Below are positions 1-7,662 of a stretch of DNA of 62,439 bases, one piece after another. Every line of letters begins with the position of its first letter. The first letter of the stretch is position 1. The DNA lies in assembly GCA_964432885.1 (NCBI GenBank), contig CAYSPG010000022.1, positions 1 to 62,439 on the forward strand, written 5' to 3'. A program made the translations under genes and the position numbers. The notes beneath the pieces are model-generated. The model was not told the origin of the DNA and did no database searches. It worked only from the letters and a program-made list of their open reading frames with translations. Source of the stretch: CAYSPG01 sp964432885 (GTDB lineage Bacteria; Bacteroidota; Bacteroidia; AKYH767-A; OLB10).

Positions 1-343
<343 letters not shown>

Positions 344-390
344 ATTAAGATTTATTTTCAATGTATTTTCTCCATGTTTGTCTAAAATAT

Positions 391-501
391 TTATGGTGAC
401 TATTGCAAGGGTGTCCACCTCTTCCCATACCGAACAGAGAAGTTAAGCCCCTTTGCGCAGATGGTACTGCAGTAACATGTGGGATAGTATGTCGTTGCCG
501 T
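391..501 (+). rRNA. rrf: 5S ribosomal RNA
   Basis: About 110 nt, starting some 48 nt after the 23S end. The diagnostic loop region CCATACCGAACAGAGAAGTTAAG lies at about 425-447 and the 5' TGGTGACTATTGC pairs with the 3' end GTCGTTGCCG. It is the last gene of the rRNA operon; a terminator follows directly. Ends are approximate. Confidence 0.95.
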
Positions 502-509
502 AAAACCTT

Positions 510-543
510 AAGGCTGTTTCATTTATTTGAAACAGCCTTTTTT
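510..543 (+). terminator. rRNA operon terminator
   Basis: An 11-bp stem AAGGCTGTTTC / GAAACAGCCTT (510-520 with 529-539), an 8-nt loop, and a run of T to 543. Position and strength fit an intrinsic terminator for the rRNA operon. Confidence 0.85.
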
Positions 544-593
544 GTTTACATTTTAATTGTTTTTCACTTTTTTATTACAAAAAATTACAAGTT

Positions 594-658
594 TACTTTT
601 TCAAATGATTATATTAGAAACATTATTAATGTTTCTAATATAATCATTTGAAAAAGTA
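594..658. repeat. 65-bp perfect palindrome over the dinB start
   Basis: Every base from 594 to 625 pairs with 658 back to 627 around a centre at 626, giving 32-bp arms with no mismatch and almost no loop. The right arm holds the TTG at 648 that is the only usual start codon of dinB. It is not followed by a T run, so it is not a typical terminator. It could be a regulatory cruciform/hairpin, a small mobile element, or an assembly fold-back at the rRNA edge. Confidence 0.9.
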
Positions 659-2510
659 TTTTATCTGGCAACAATCACAATCTGCTATTGCCCACATGGA
701 TCTGGATTGTTTTTTTGTTTCGGTATCGAGGCTTATAAACCCTAAGTTAGTAGGTATGCCGGTGATAGTTGGCGGTGGGGAGCGTGGTGTGGTGGCAGCC
801 TGTAGTTATGAGACAAGAAAGTTTGGTGTGCATAGCGCCATGCCTATTAAACAGGCAAAACGGCTGTGCCCCGAAGCCATTATTATAAGAGGTGATTATG
901 ATGCGTACAGTAAAAAGAGTGATGAGGTAACACAGATTATACAGGAAGATGTTCCGCTTTTTGAACGCAGCAGCATTGATGAGTTTTATATTGACCTCAC
1001 CGGCATGGATAAATTTTTTGGATGCTTTAAACATGCAACCGAACTGCGCGAAAAAATTATAAAAGAAGCAGGCTTGCCCATTTCACTTGGTTTGAGTGCC
1101 AATAAAACGGTGAGCAAAATTGCCACTGACGAAGCCAAACCCAATAACTATAAAAATGTAAAGCATGGTGATGAGAAAATTTTTTTAGCCCCGCTGCGGG
1201 TCAATAAAATACCAATGGTTGGCGAAAAGACCTACCACCTGCTGCGCAGCATGGGCGTGGAGTGGGTGCGCACTGTGCAGGAGATGCCAATGGAATTAAT
1301 GCAAAATGTATTGGGCGAAAACGGAATTTCTATCTGGAAAAAAGCAAATGGCATTGACAACAATCCGGTGGAACCCTACACGGAACAAAAATCAATGAGC
1401 CAGGAAGAAACTTTTGAAACCGATACCATTGACGTGCAGAAGTTGAAGAATATTTTGATTGCCATGACGGAGAAATTGTGTTTCCGCCTGCGGTCTGAAA
1501 ACAAACTGATGGGGTGTGTTACCATAAAAATACGTTACAGCAATTTTGATACACACAACATGCAATGCCGTATCCCCTACACCAGCAGTGATCATGTAAT
1601 TATTGCGCGTGTAAAAGAACTTTTTGAAAAACTGTATAACCGAAGGTTGCTGATACGATTGGTTGGTGTAAAATTTTCACACTTGGTTGGCGGCTGGCAT
1701 CAGATAAATATGTTTGATGATAATGTGCAAGTGCTTAACCTTTATCATGCAATGGATAAACTGCGGTTGCGCTATGGCGAAGATAAAATACAACGCGCTG
1801 CTGCGCTCAATTTTTCGTTGCGAGGATTTAATCCGTTTAATGGTTTAAGCAGTTCGCCTGCTGCTGTGCATGATGCTGACGACAGCCATATTGTGCCTTC
1901 TATAAAAAGTTTAAATACATTAATCACCCTTAAAAATCAAGGAGGCGCGCTAACACAAAACGCTAATGAAACTACTGGGCAGGTTTATGAATACCTTCTT
2001 GTTATAAACCCGCCTCAGTATATAAAAAATGAAATCATGGAAATTAAAACTGCATTTCATCAAAAGCATAATCATGCGCAAGCAATTAAATCAAAACCGC
2101 ACAACACGCTTATTAATTTCGGATTTAACACTGCATTTGAAGAGGAACTGGTTTTTAAAATTGATGAAGTAGTAAAGTTCCATTCCACGTTTGAAATGAA
2201 ACTGAAAAACTTTAACCACTTCAAAACACATACTATTTATATCGGTGTGGAAACAGAAGCACCAATTGTAAATCTTATCCGTTCGCTGCATTCAACACTA
2301 AACCTTCCACCAAGTCAATCTTTTTTTGCATGGAAACCACATGTAACCATTGCAAAAGGATTGAGTAAAGAAAAGTTTAGTGCGGCAATGCCGGAGTTTG
2401 AGGGTAAAAATTTTGAAGCCTCATTTCTTGCAACAAATATTTTGCTGATGAAACATGAATCATCATTTGCACGATATGAAATGCTAAAAGAATTTTCGCT
2501 GGCGAATTAA
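648..2510 (+). CDS. dinB: Y-family DNA polymerase (Pol IV type) fused to a 2H phosphoesterase domain
   Basis: 620 residues. Residues 14-400 are a Y-family translesion polymerase: HMDLDCFF with catalytic D18 and steric-gate F23, SSIDEF with D111/E112, a helix-hairpin-helix thumb near 190-230 and a little finger ending near 400. QINMF near 375 resembles a beta-clamp binding motif. Residues 440-620 form a separate domain with two H-x-T motifs, H485-N-T and H565-V-T, 80 residues apart, as in the 2H phosphoesterase / 2'-5' RNA ligase (LigT) superfamily. The active site looks intact, so this is not an inactive ImuB. Start: in-frame TAA at 636 and loss of the first core strand if ATG 696 were used leave TTG 648. 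Followed 78 nt later by dnaE. The substrate of the 2H domain is unknown. Confidence 0.9.
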   Translation: MKKYFIWQQSQSAIAHMDLDCFFVSVSRLINPKLVGMPVIVGGGERGVVAACSYETRKFGVHSAMPIKQAKRLCPEAIIIRGDYDAYSKKSDEVTQIIQEDVPLFERSSIDEFYIDLTGMDKFFGCFKHATELREKIIKEAGLPISLGLSANKTVSKIATDEAKPNNYKNVKHGDEKIFLAPLRVNKIPMVGEKTYHLLRSMGVEWVRTVQEMPMELMQNVLGENGISIWKKANGIDNNPVEPYTEQKSMSQEETFETDTIDVQKLKNILIAMTEKLCFRLRSENKLMGCVTIKIRYSNFDTHNMQCRIPYTSSDHVIIARVKELFEKLYNRRLLIRLVGVKFSHLVGGWHQINMFDDNVQVLNLYHAMDKLRLRYGEDKIQRAAALNFSLRGFNPFNGLSSSPAAVHDADDSHIVPSIKSLNTLITLKNQGGALTQNANETTGQVYEYLLVINPPQYIKNEIMEIKTAFHQKHNHAQAIKSKPHNTLINFGFNTAFEEELVFKIDEVVKFHSTFEMKLKNFNHFKTHTIYIGVETEAPIVNLIRSLHSTLNLPPSQSFFAWKPHVTIAKGLSKEKFSAAMPEFEGKNFEASFLATNILLMKHESSFARYEMLKEFSLAN

Positions 2511-2537
2511 AATCTTCAAGTTTGGTTAAAGTCTAAA

Positions 2538-2578
2538 TTTTTGTAACAAAGTTGTTACTAACATAATTGTTACAAAAA
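2538..2578 (+). promoter_or_regulatory. Repeated TTGTTAC / GTAACAA sites, possible operator
   Basis: Three copies of one heptamer in the gap before dnaE: GTAACAA at 2543-2549, TTGTTAC at 2552-2558 and TTGTTAC at 2567-2573. The first and second form an inverted repeat with a 2-nt gap; the first and third extend to a 12-bp inverted repeat TTTTTGTAACAA (2538-2549) / TTGTTACAAAAA (2567-2578). The spacing suits a dimeric repressor of the damage-response genes or a hairpin in the mRNA. The regulator is not known. Confidence 0.5.
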
Positions 2579-2588
2579 ATATTTTGCA

Positions 2589-5579
2589 ATGTATCTTAAC
2601 TGTCACTCTTATTTTTCTTTTAAATACGGAGCCATGAGTCCCGAAGAATTGTTGCGTGAAGCGCAACGAAAGGGAATATCATGTCTTGCATTGACCGATA
2701 TTAATAACACATCTGGCATTTTAGATTTTTTCAGACTCGCACCAACATACAACATAAAACCTGTTGCGGGAATTGAGTTTCGCTCTCCCCTCTCCTTTGG
2801 AGAGGGGCTGGGGATGAGGTTTATTGGCATTGCAAAAAATTTAAATGGCTTTTATGAGTTAAATAAATTTCTCTCCCACCATCTGCATTCAGGAGAATCA
2901 TTTCAATTTCAAGCACCAGAATTTGAAAACGCCTTTATCATTTACCCTTTTAAGAAATTAAATTTTAACTTGCGGGAAAACGAATTTATCGGAATTCACC
3001 CTCATGATTTTTTCTATTTGCAAACCGCCAATTGCAGACTGCCATCTGACAAATTGGTTGCCTTAACACCTGTTACTTTCCGAAATAAAAGAGATTTTAA
3101 TGCACACCGGCTGTTACGCGCAATTGATAACAACACATTGCTCAGTAAACTTAATCCTAATGACCAAGCACAACCCGATGAAATACTGTTATCGGAAGCA
3201 GAATTGAGAAATGTTTATAAAGATTTCCCGCAAATAATTTACAACACCCAGAAACTTTTAGAGCAATGCGAAATAGATTTTGAATTCGGGAAAAACAAAA
3301 ACAAAAAATACTTTACAGGAAACGCAAAAAAAGATTACCATCAATTAATGAGCTTGTGTTACGAGGGTTTAAATTATCGTTACCCTGATGCCAATGAAAA
3401 AATAATTGAGCGGTTTGAAAAGGAAGTTGATATGATAGTAGAGTTGGGATTTTCATCCTACTTTCTTATCAACCGCGATATTATTAGATATGCGCAACAC
3501 AAAAATTATTCTTATGTAGGGCGGGGTAGTGGCGCTAACAGCATGGTGGCATACCTGCTGCGCATTACAGATGTTGACCCTGTTGATTTGGATTTATATT
3601 TTGAACGATTTATTAATCCATCGCGCAAAAATCCTCCCGATTTTGATATTGATTTTTCATCTGACGAGCGCGATGAAATAATTAAATACATTTTTCAAAA
3701 GCACGGCACCGAACATACTGCACTGCTTGCAACATACAGCACTTTTAAAGACAGCGCAGTGGTGCGTGAGCTGGGAAAAGTTTTTGGCTTGCCCAAAGCA
3801 GAAATTGATTCAATGGCTGATGAGGTTAAAAATATTCAATCGCTTGACAACACGCATCAACTCATTTACCGTTACGCGCAGCACCTTTATAAATTTCCAA
3901 ATCACTTAAGCATACATGCCGGAGGAGTTTTAATTTCTGATAAACCCATTTATAATTATACAGCCACTACACTTCCGCCAAAAAATTTTCCGCTTGTGCA
4001 GTTTAGCATGATAGAAGCAGAGGATGTTGGCTTATACAAATTTGACATACTTGCACAGCGTGGCTTAGGAAAAATAAGAGATGCCGCTGATATTATAAAG
4101 CAAAACAGAAATGTTGAAATTGATATACACGATGTGCAGAAATTTAAGAAGGACGAAAAGGTCCGTGAGAATTTACAACACGCAAACCTGATGGGTTGTT
4201 TTTATGTGGAGAGCCCGGCAATGCGAATGTTGCTTACAAAATTGGAAGCAAAAGAATATGCCGATTTAGTTGCCGCAAGCTCTATCATCCGCCCTGGTGT
4301 GGCATCATCAGGTATGATGCGCGAATATATTTTGCGATTCAAAAAACAACCTCCTTCTTACGAAACACCTAAACCTATCTACGATATTCTGCACGATACA
4401 TTTGGTGTAATGGTTTACCAGGAAGATGTAATTAAGGTTGCACATTATTATGCAGGACTTACGCTTGAAGAAGCCGATGTACTGCGCAGAGGCATGAGTG
4501 GTAAGTATCGCGGGCGCGATGAGTTTCAGAAAGTAGAACAGAAATTTTTTGAAAATTGTGAAAGCAAAGGCTATGACGAAAAAGTTACCAAAGAAGTGTG
4601 GCGGCAAATTGAATCGTTTGCCGGATATGCTTTCAGCAAAGGACACTCTGCTTCTTATGCAGTTGAAAGTTATCAGTGCATATATTTAAAAACGCATTAT
4701 CCTCTTGAGTACATGGTAGCTGTAATTAATAATGGCGGAGGTTTTTATGGAATTGAATTTTATGTACACGAAGCACGCATGTGCGGAGCAAACGTTCATG
4801 CACCTGATATTAATAAGAGCGATTTGCTTACATGCATTTATGGAAGAGATATTTACCTCGGACTTAATTTAATTGCAGAACTTGAAAAAAATACTATTGC
4901 TACAATTCTTAACGAAAGAAACCGTAATGGAGATTATTTGTCGCTGGAAGACTTCTCCTGCCGTGTTTTGGTTTCAGTAGAACAGATATTACTTTTAATT
5001 CGCGTTAATGCTTTTCGGTTTACAGGAAGAACAAAGCAACAACTACTTTGGGATATTTATATGCTGCTTGGTGCTAATAAAAAATCAGAGGCACGGCACG
5101 ATTTGTTTCCAACGCCAACTAAAAAATATTCCCTACCTGAATTGTATTACAATAAAATTGATGACGCATGGGATGAGATGGAGTTGCTGGGATTTCCGTT
5201 GTGCTCGCCATTTGATTTAGCCTCACCCCTAACCCCTCTCCAAAGGAGAGGGGAATTTCTGAGTGCTGCATCAGAATTCCCAACTCATCTTGGAAAAATA
5301 ATTTCAATTGTTGGCTATACGGTTACACGCAAATCAACACGCACAAGAAAAGGTGATGCGATGGCATTTGGAACTTTTTTAGATAAAGAAGGAAAGTGGA
5401 TTGACACTACACATTTTCCGAATGCACTTACACAATTTCCATTTTATGGAAGAGCGTGTTATTTAATTACAGGAAAAGTAGTGGAAGAATTTGGGTTTTA
5501 CAGTTTGGATGTAACTGCAATGGAGCGACTGGATTACGTGGAGCGATTTTCAGCTAAGAAGGAAAATGGAGTTCACTAA
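2589..5579 (+). CDS. dnaE2: DNA polymerase III alpha subunit, short error-prone (DnaE2/ImuC-like) form
   Basis: 996 residues, clearly shorter than a replicative DnaE. N-terminal PHP domain (about 1-230) with a degenerate metal motif: HSYFSF replaces H-x-H, so no metal-dependent proofreading is expected. Polymerase core: GRGSGANSMVAYLL, then PDFDIDF with the paired catalytic aspartates, and YKFDIL for the third; C-terminal OB region. Pairing with dinB and the degenerate PHP suggest translesion synthesis. No imuA or lexA is nearby. Two palindromic elements are translated in frame, giving SPLSFGEGLG near residue 70 and SPLTPLQRRG near residue 881. The 3' end overlaps the convergent gene by 4 nt. 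The alternative, the only DnaE of the cell, is unlikely from size. Confidence 0.85.
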   Translation: MYLNCHSYFSFKYGAMSPEELLREAQRKGISCLALTDINNTSGILDFFRLAPTYNIKPVAGIEFRSPLSFGEGLGMRFIGIAKNLNGFYELNKFLSHHLHSGESFQFQAPEFENAFIIYPFKKLNFNLRENEFIGIHPHDFFYLQTANCRLPSDKLVALTPVTFRNKRDFNAHRLLRAIDNNTLLSKLNPNDQAQPDEILLSEAELRNVYKDFPQIIYNTQKLLEQCEIDFEFGKNKNKKYFTGNAKKDYHQLMSLCYEGLNYRYPDANEKIIERFEKEVDMIVELGFSSYFLINRDIIRYAQHKNYSYVGRGSGANSMVAYLLRITDVDPVDLDLYFERFINPSRKNPPDFDIDFSSDERDEIIKYIFQKHGTEHTALLATYSTFKDSAVVRELGKVFGLPKAEIDSMADEVKNIQSLDNTHQLIYRYAQHLYKFPNHLSIHAGGVLISDKPIYNYTATTLPPKNFPLVQFSMIEAEDVGLYKFDILAQRGLGKIRDAADIIKQNRNVEIDIHDVQKFKKDEKVRENLQHANLMGCFYVESPAMRMLLTKLEAKEYADLVAASSIIRPGVASSGMMREYILRFKKQPPSYETPKPIYDILHDTFGVMVYQEDVIKVAHYYAGLTLEEADVLRRGMSGKYRGRDEFQKVEQKFFENCESKGYDEKVTKEVWRQIESFAGYAFSKGHSASYAVESYQCIYLKTHYPLEYMVAVINNGGGFYGIEFYVHEARMCGANVHAPDINKSDLLTCIYGRDIYLGLNLIAELEKNTIATILNERNRNGDYLSLEDFSCRVLVSVEQILLLIRVNAFRFTGRTKQQLLWDIYMLLGANKKSEARHDLFPTPTKKYSLPELYYNKIDDAWDEMELLGFPLCSPFDLASPLTPLQRRGEFLSAASEFPTHLGKIISIVGYTVTRKSTRTRKGDAMAFGTFLDKEGKWIDTTHFPNALTQFPFYGRACYLITGKVVEEFGFYSLDVTAMERLDYVERFSAKKENGVH
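2787..2819 (+). repeat. Palindromic element inserted in frame in dnaE (copy 1)
   Basis: CCCCTCTCC-TTT-GGAGAGGGG (2787-2807) followed by CTGGGGATGAGG. It matches the inverted copy at 5221-5253 at 30 of 33 bases, and a third copy in the epimerase gene. It adds about 11 codons to the PHP domain without breaking the frame, much like the Rickettsia palindromic elements. Confidence 0.8.
5221..5253 (-). repeat. Palindromic element inserted in frame in dnaE (copy 2)
   Basis: Same element as at 2787-2819, in opposite orientation: CCCCTCTCC-AAA-GGAGAGGGG at 5233-5253, with tail CCTCACCCCTAA at 5221-5232. It is read as SPLTPLQRRGE in the C-terminal part of the polymerase. Two insertions in one reading frame, on opposite strands, both keep the frame open. 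Confidence 0.8.
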
Positions 5580-6088
5580 CGATATGCTTTTTGCTCGCGC
5601 AGCATTTCAGGAAAACCCTGTTTTTTTAAAAAGGCGTTGATGGCTTGTGCAATGCGTTTAGCTTTTGTGTTTTCGGTTTTTGCACTCTCAATCCATTTTG
5701 AAAAATAGTTTTGGTGGGAGCGTGTAAGTGATTTAAAAAATGCTAATGCATCGGGTGCGTCAGTTAAGCAATCCATAAATTCTGCATTTAATTCATATTG
5801 AGATTTATCAAATTCCATTTCAACTTTAAGCATGGCGCCATGCCGTTTGCCAATAGCTTTACGAATGTCTTTATCCAGAGTGAGAATAAATTCTCCCTTT
5901 CCCATAGGCAATAAACTTTTGCCTGAAAACTTATAGTTGTCTAATTTTCCTTTGGTGCGAAAGCCTTTTTTATCTCCGGGCTTTAGCTTTTGTGCAATGT
6001 CGGCCGGAACAACAATATAGGTCCAGCCAGTTTTTTCGCCTTGCTTATTGAATTTTAAAATGGTGGTTGTGAAAGAAAATTTTGCCAT
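5576..6088 (-). CDS. DUF1905 / YdeI-OmpD-associated family protein
   Basis: 170 residues with an N-terminal DUF1905 beta-barrel-like domain (about 5-95, with GWTYIVVP and KGKLDNYKF) and a C-terminal YdeI/OmpD-associated helical segment (about 105-165, SRSHQNYFSKWIESAKTENTKAKR-like). Some relatives are annotated as bacteriocin-protection proteins; the function is not settled. Convergent with dnaE, overlapping it by 4 nt. Last gene of a minus-strand cluster. Confidence 0.8.
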   Translation of the reverse strand: MAKFSFTTTILKFNKQGEKTGWTYIVVPADIAQKLKPGDKKGFRTKGKLDNYKFSGKSLLPMGKGEFILTLDKDIRKAIGKRHGAMLKVEMEFDKSQYELNAEFMDCLTDAPDALAFFKSLTRSHQNYFSKWIESAKTENTKAKRIAQAINAFLKKQGFPEMLREQKAYR

Positions 6089-6109
6089 AAGAAATGATGT
6101 TTTGAAAAA

Positions 6110-6487
6110 TTAATTTTCCCTACCTGCAAATGTTCCCCATTTAATTACCATGATATAGTCGTTTTCTATAGGCAAATAACCAAAATCATAACAAAGTTTA
6201 TAAACGGTGCCTTTTTGTGTGGTATGGATTTGGGTAAAATATTTAAAGTTAAATCCTTTATCAATTAATTTTTGTTTTGATATTTTTCCCTTGCCATCAT
6301 CATGCACTACTGTTTCTAATATCTTTCTGTTTTTGCGCAGGATGTTATTGATGTGGCGCATTTCAGCAGTAAGGTCGCTGTTTAGCTTGTTGTTGTAATT
6401 GCTGCGACACTGGTCGTCACAAAATTTTTTATCGGCACGGCCTTTAATGGGTTCGCCACATTCAAGACAAAATTTTTCTTCTTTCAT
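6110..6487 (-). CDS. Small zinc-ribbon protein, unknown function
   Basis: 125 residues. The N-terminus carries a four-cysteine zinc ribbon, C7-x2-C10 and C23-x3-C27, the pattern of short zinc-ribbon domains in many DUFs. The rest is charged with no recognised domain. Its start overlaps the stop of the upstream SRPBCC gene by 4 nt (ATGA type), so the two are probably co-translated. No function can be named. Confidence 0.7.
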   Translation of the reverse strand: MKEEKFCLECGEPIKGRADKKFCDDQCRSNYNNKLNSDLTAEMRHINNILRKNRKILETVVHDDGKGKISKQKLIDKGFNFKYFTQIHTTQKGTVYKLCYDFGYLPIENDYIMVIKWGTFAGREN

Positions 6488-6948
6488 ACTGTTTTTTCAA
6501 GTAACGCTTTTGCGTTTTTCATTGACTCAAATGTATTTCTTTTTAAACTCCGTTCAACAAAGAATTTTAAAACTTTAGTAATGAAATTGATTTTAATAGA
6601 AAGAGTATTGGTTTGCGTCCACAAAGTTGTTTCATCTGTTTGTTTTTCATAAGTCCAGCTTCCACCACCATCTGCTACAAGTGATGATGAAATGTTTGTC
6701 ATCCGCAATGAAGTTTTATGAGGCCGTTCAAAAAGTTTGTATTCCAGATTTGCAGTCATACCGCCTTTTACTTTTATAAATGCAGTATGGATAGGATTTT
6801 CAGAAATTAACCGGCAGTCAATAATGGATTTGTCCCACAGTTTTCGTTTTGAAAAGTCCTGAGTAAAATCAAAAACTTCGTGAACAGGTTTGTTGATTAA
6901 TATTGATTGAGTAACGGTGATATTTATTTTTTCTGTCACGAATTGCAC
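6484..6948 (-). CDS. SRPBCC (START-like) domain protein
   Basis: 154 residues covering one SRPBCC/polyketide-cyclase fold: initial strand with INKPVHEVFDFTQDFSKRKLWD, central strands, and a long C-terminal helix. This fold makes a hydrophobic ligand cavity; the ligand is unknown. The reading frame begins at a GTG (6948); another GTG is three codons in, so the start is uncertain. Overlaps the zinc-ribbon gene downstream by 4 nt. Confidence 0.75.
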   Translation of the reverse strand: MQFVTEKINITVTQSILINKPVHEVFDFTQDFSKRKLWDKSIIDCRLISENPIHTAFIKVKGGMTANLEYKLFERPHKTSLRMTNISSSLVADGGGSWTYEKQTDETTLWTQTNTLSIKINFITKVLKFFVERSLKRNTFESMKNAKALLEKTV

Positions 6949-6984
6949 GAATTTACACTAATGAAAAACAGCATGCATCACTTT

Positions 6985-7272
6985 TTATCTTTTGCGTGGA
7001 TTAATATCTTTATTATTTTCTAGAACGGATTTGAATTTCTCATCAACAGGTTTAAAAACTATTTGCGTTGATGCAGGATACTTTTTTAACAGGGCTGCAG
7101 GGCGTGTAGGGCGTTTTTCAAAACCTCCACCACAATTAGGGCAAACATTAAACAAAATATTTTCAACACAATCTTTACAAAAGGTACATTCAAAAGTACA
7201 AATCATTGCTTCATCGCTTTTGTTGGGCAATGGCTTATTACAGTTTTCGCAGGTGGGTTTTATCTCTAACAT
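6985..7272 (-). CDS. DUF1272 domain protein
   Basis: 95 residues, cysteine-rich: C8-x2-C11, a CTFECTFCKDC stretch and CPNCGGGF, the pattern of the DUF1272 zinc-binding family. The last 40 residues are basic. No function is known. It lies 36 nt upstream of the SRPBCC gene on the same strand and probably belongs to the same transcript. Confidence 0.8.
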   Translation of the reverse strand: MLEIKPTCENCNKPLPNKSDEAMICTFECTFCKDCVENILFNVCPNCGGGFEKRPTRPAALLKKYPASTQIVFKPVDEKFKSVLENNKDINPRKR

Positions 7273-7364
7273 TATTTAAAAATCTACAAATAACTAAAAT
7301 CCCATTTTCATTTCTTCTGGTTTCCTAAATATCACAGAATTTATGTGTGGGGATAGTAACTCTC

Positions 7365-7442
7365 TTAAGTGAGTTCCAGTATTCTAAGTGTTGCGTCTCG
7401 CAAAATATCAAAGGATTCGATTCTTTGTTTTGTTTGCTCCAT
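7365..7442 (-). other. 25-codon open frame in a 390-bp gap; possible gene remnant
   Basis: The gap 7273-7662 has no full gene. On the minus strand an ATG at 7442 opens MEQTKQRIESFDILRDATLR and stops after five more residues. The amphipathic start reads like a protein N-terminus, so this may be a truncated gene or a small peptide. The remainder of the gap is AT-rich with nothing recognisable. Confidence 0.3.
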
Positions 7443-7662
7443 GTTTTATACCAACAAAAGTAAAGTTTACGTTTAATTTTAACTATCAATGTGAAGCAAA
7501 GTTGCTTTAGCTTTTGATTATTTTATTTGTCTAATTTTTCTCTCATTAATAGTAATAATGCATGGGCGCATTTAACTATATATAATTCCAGAAAGCAATT
7601 GTTGTTGATTAATAAACTTTTAAATCATAAAACTTCTTTAATGTCTTCATTCCATCAAATAA

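Noticed and set aside
403..651. 82-codon open frame over the 5S rRNA
   Set aside because: It lies within 5S rRNA, its terminator and the palindrome; no protein-like sequence.
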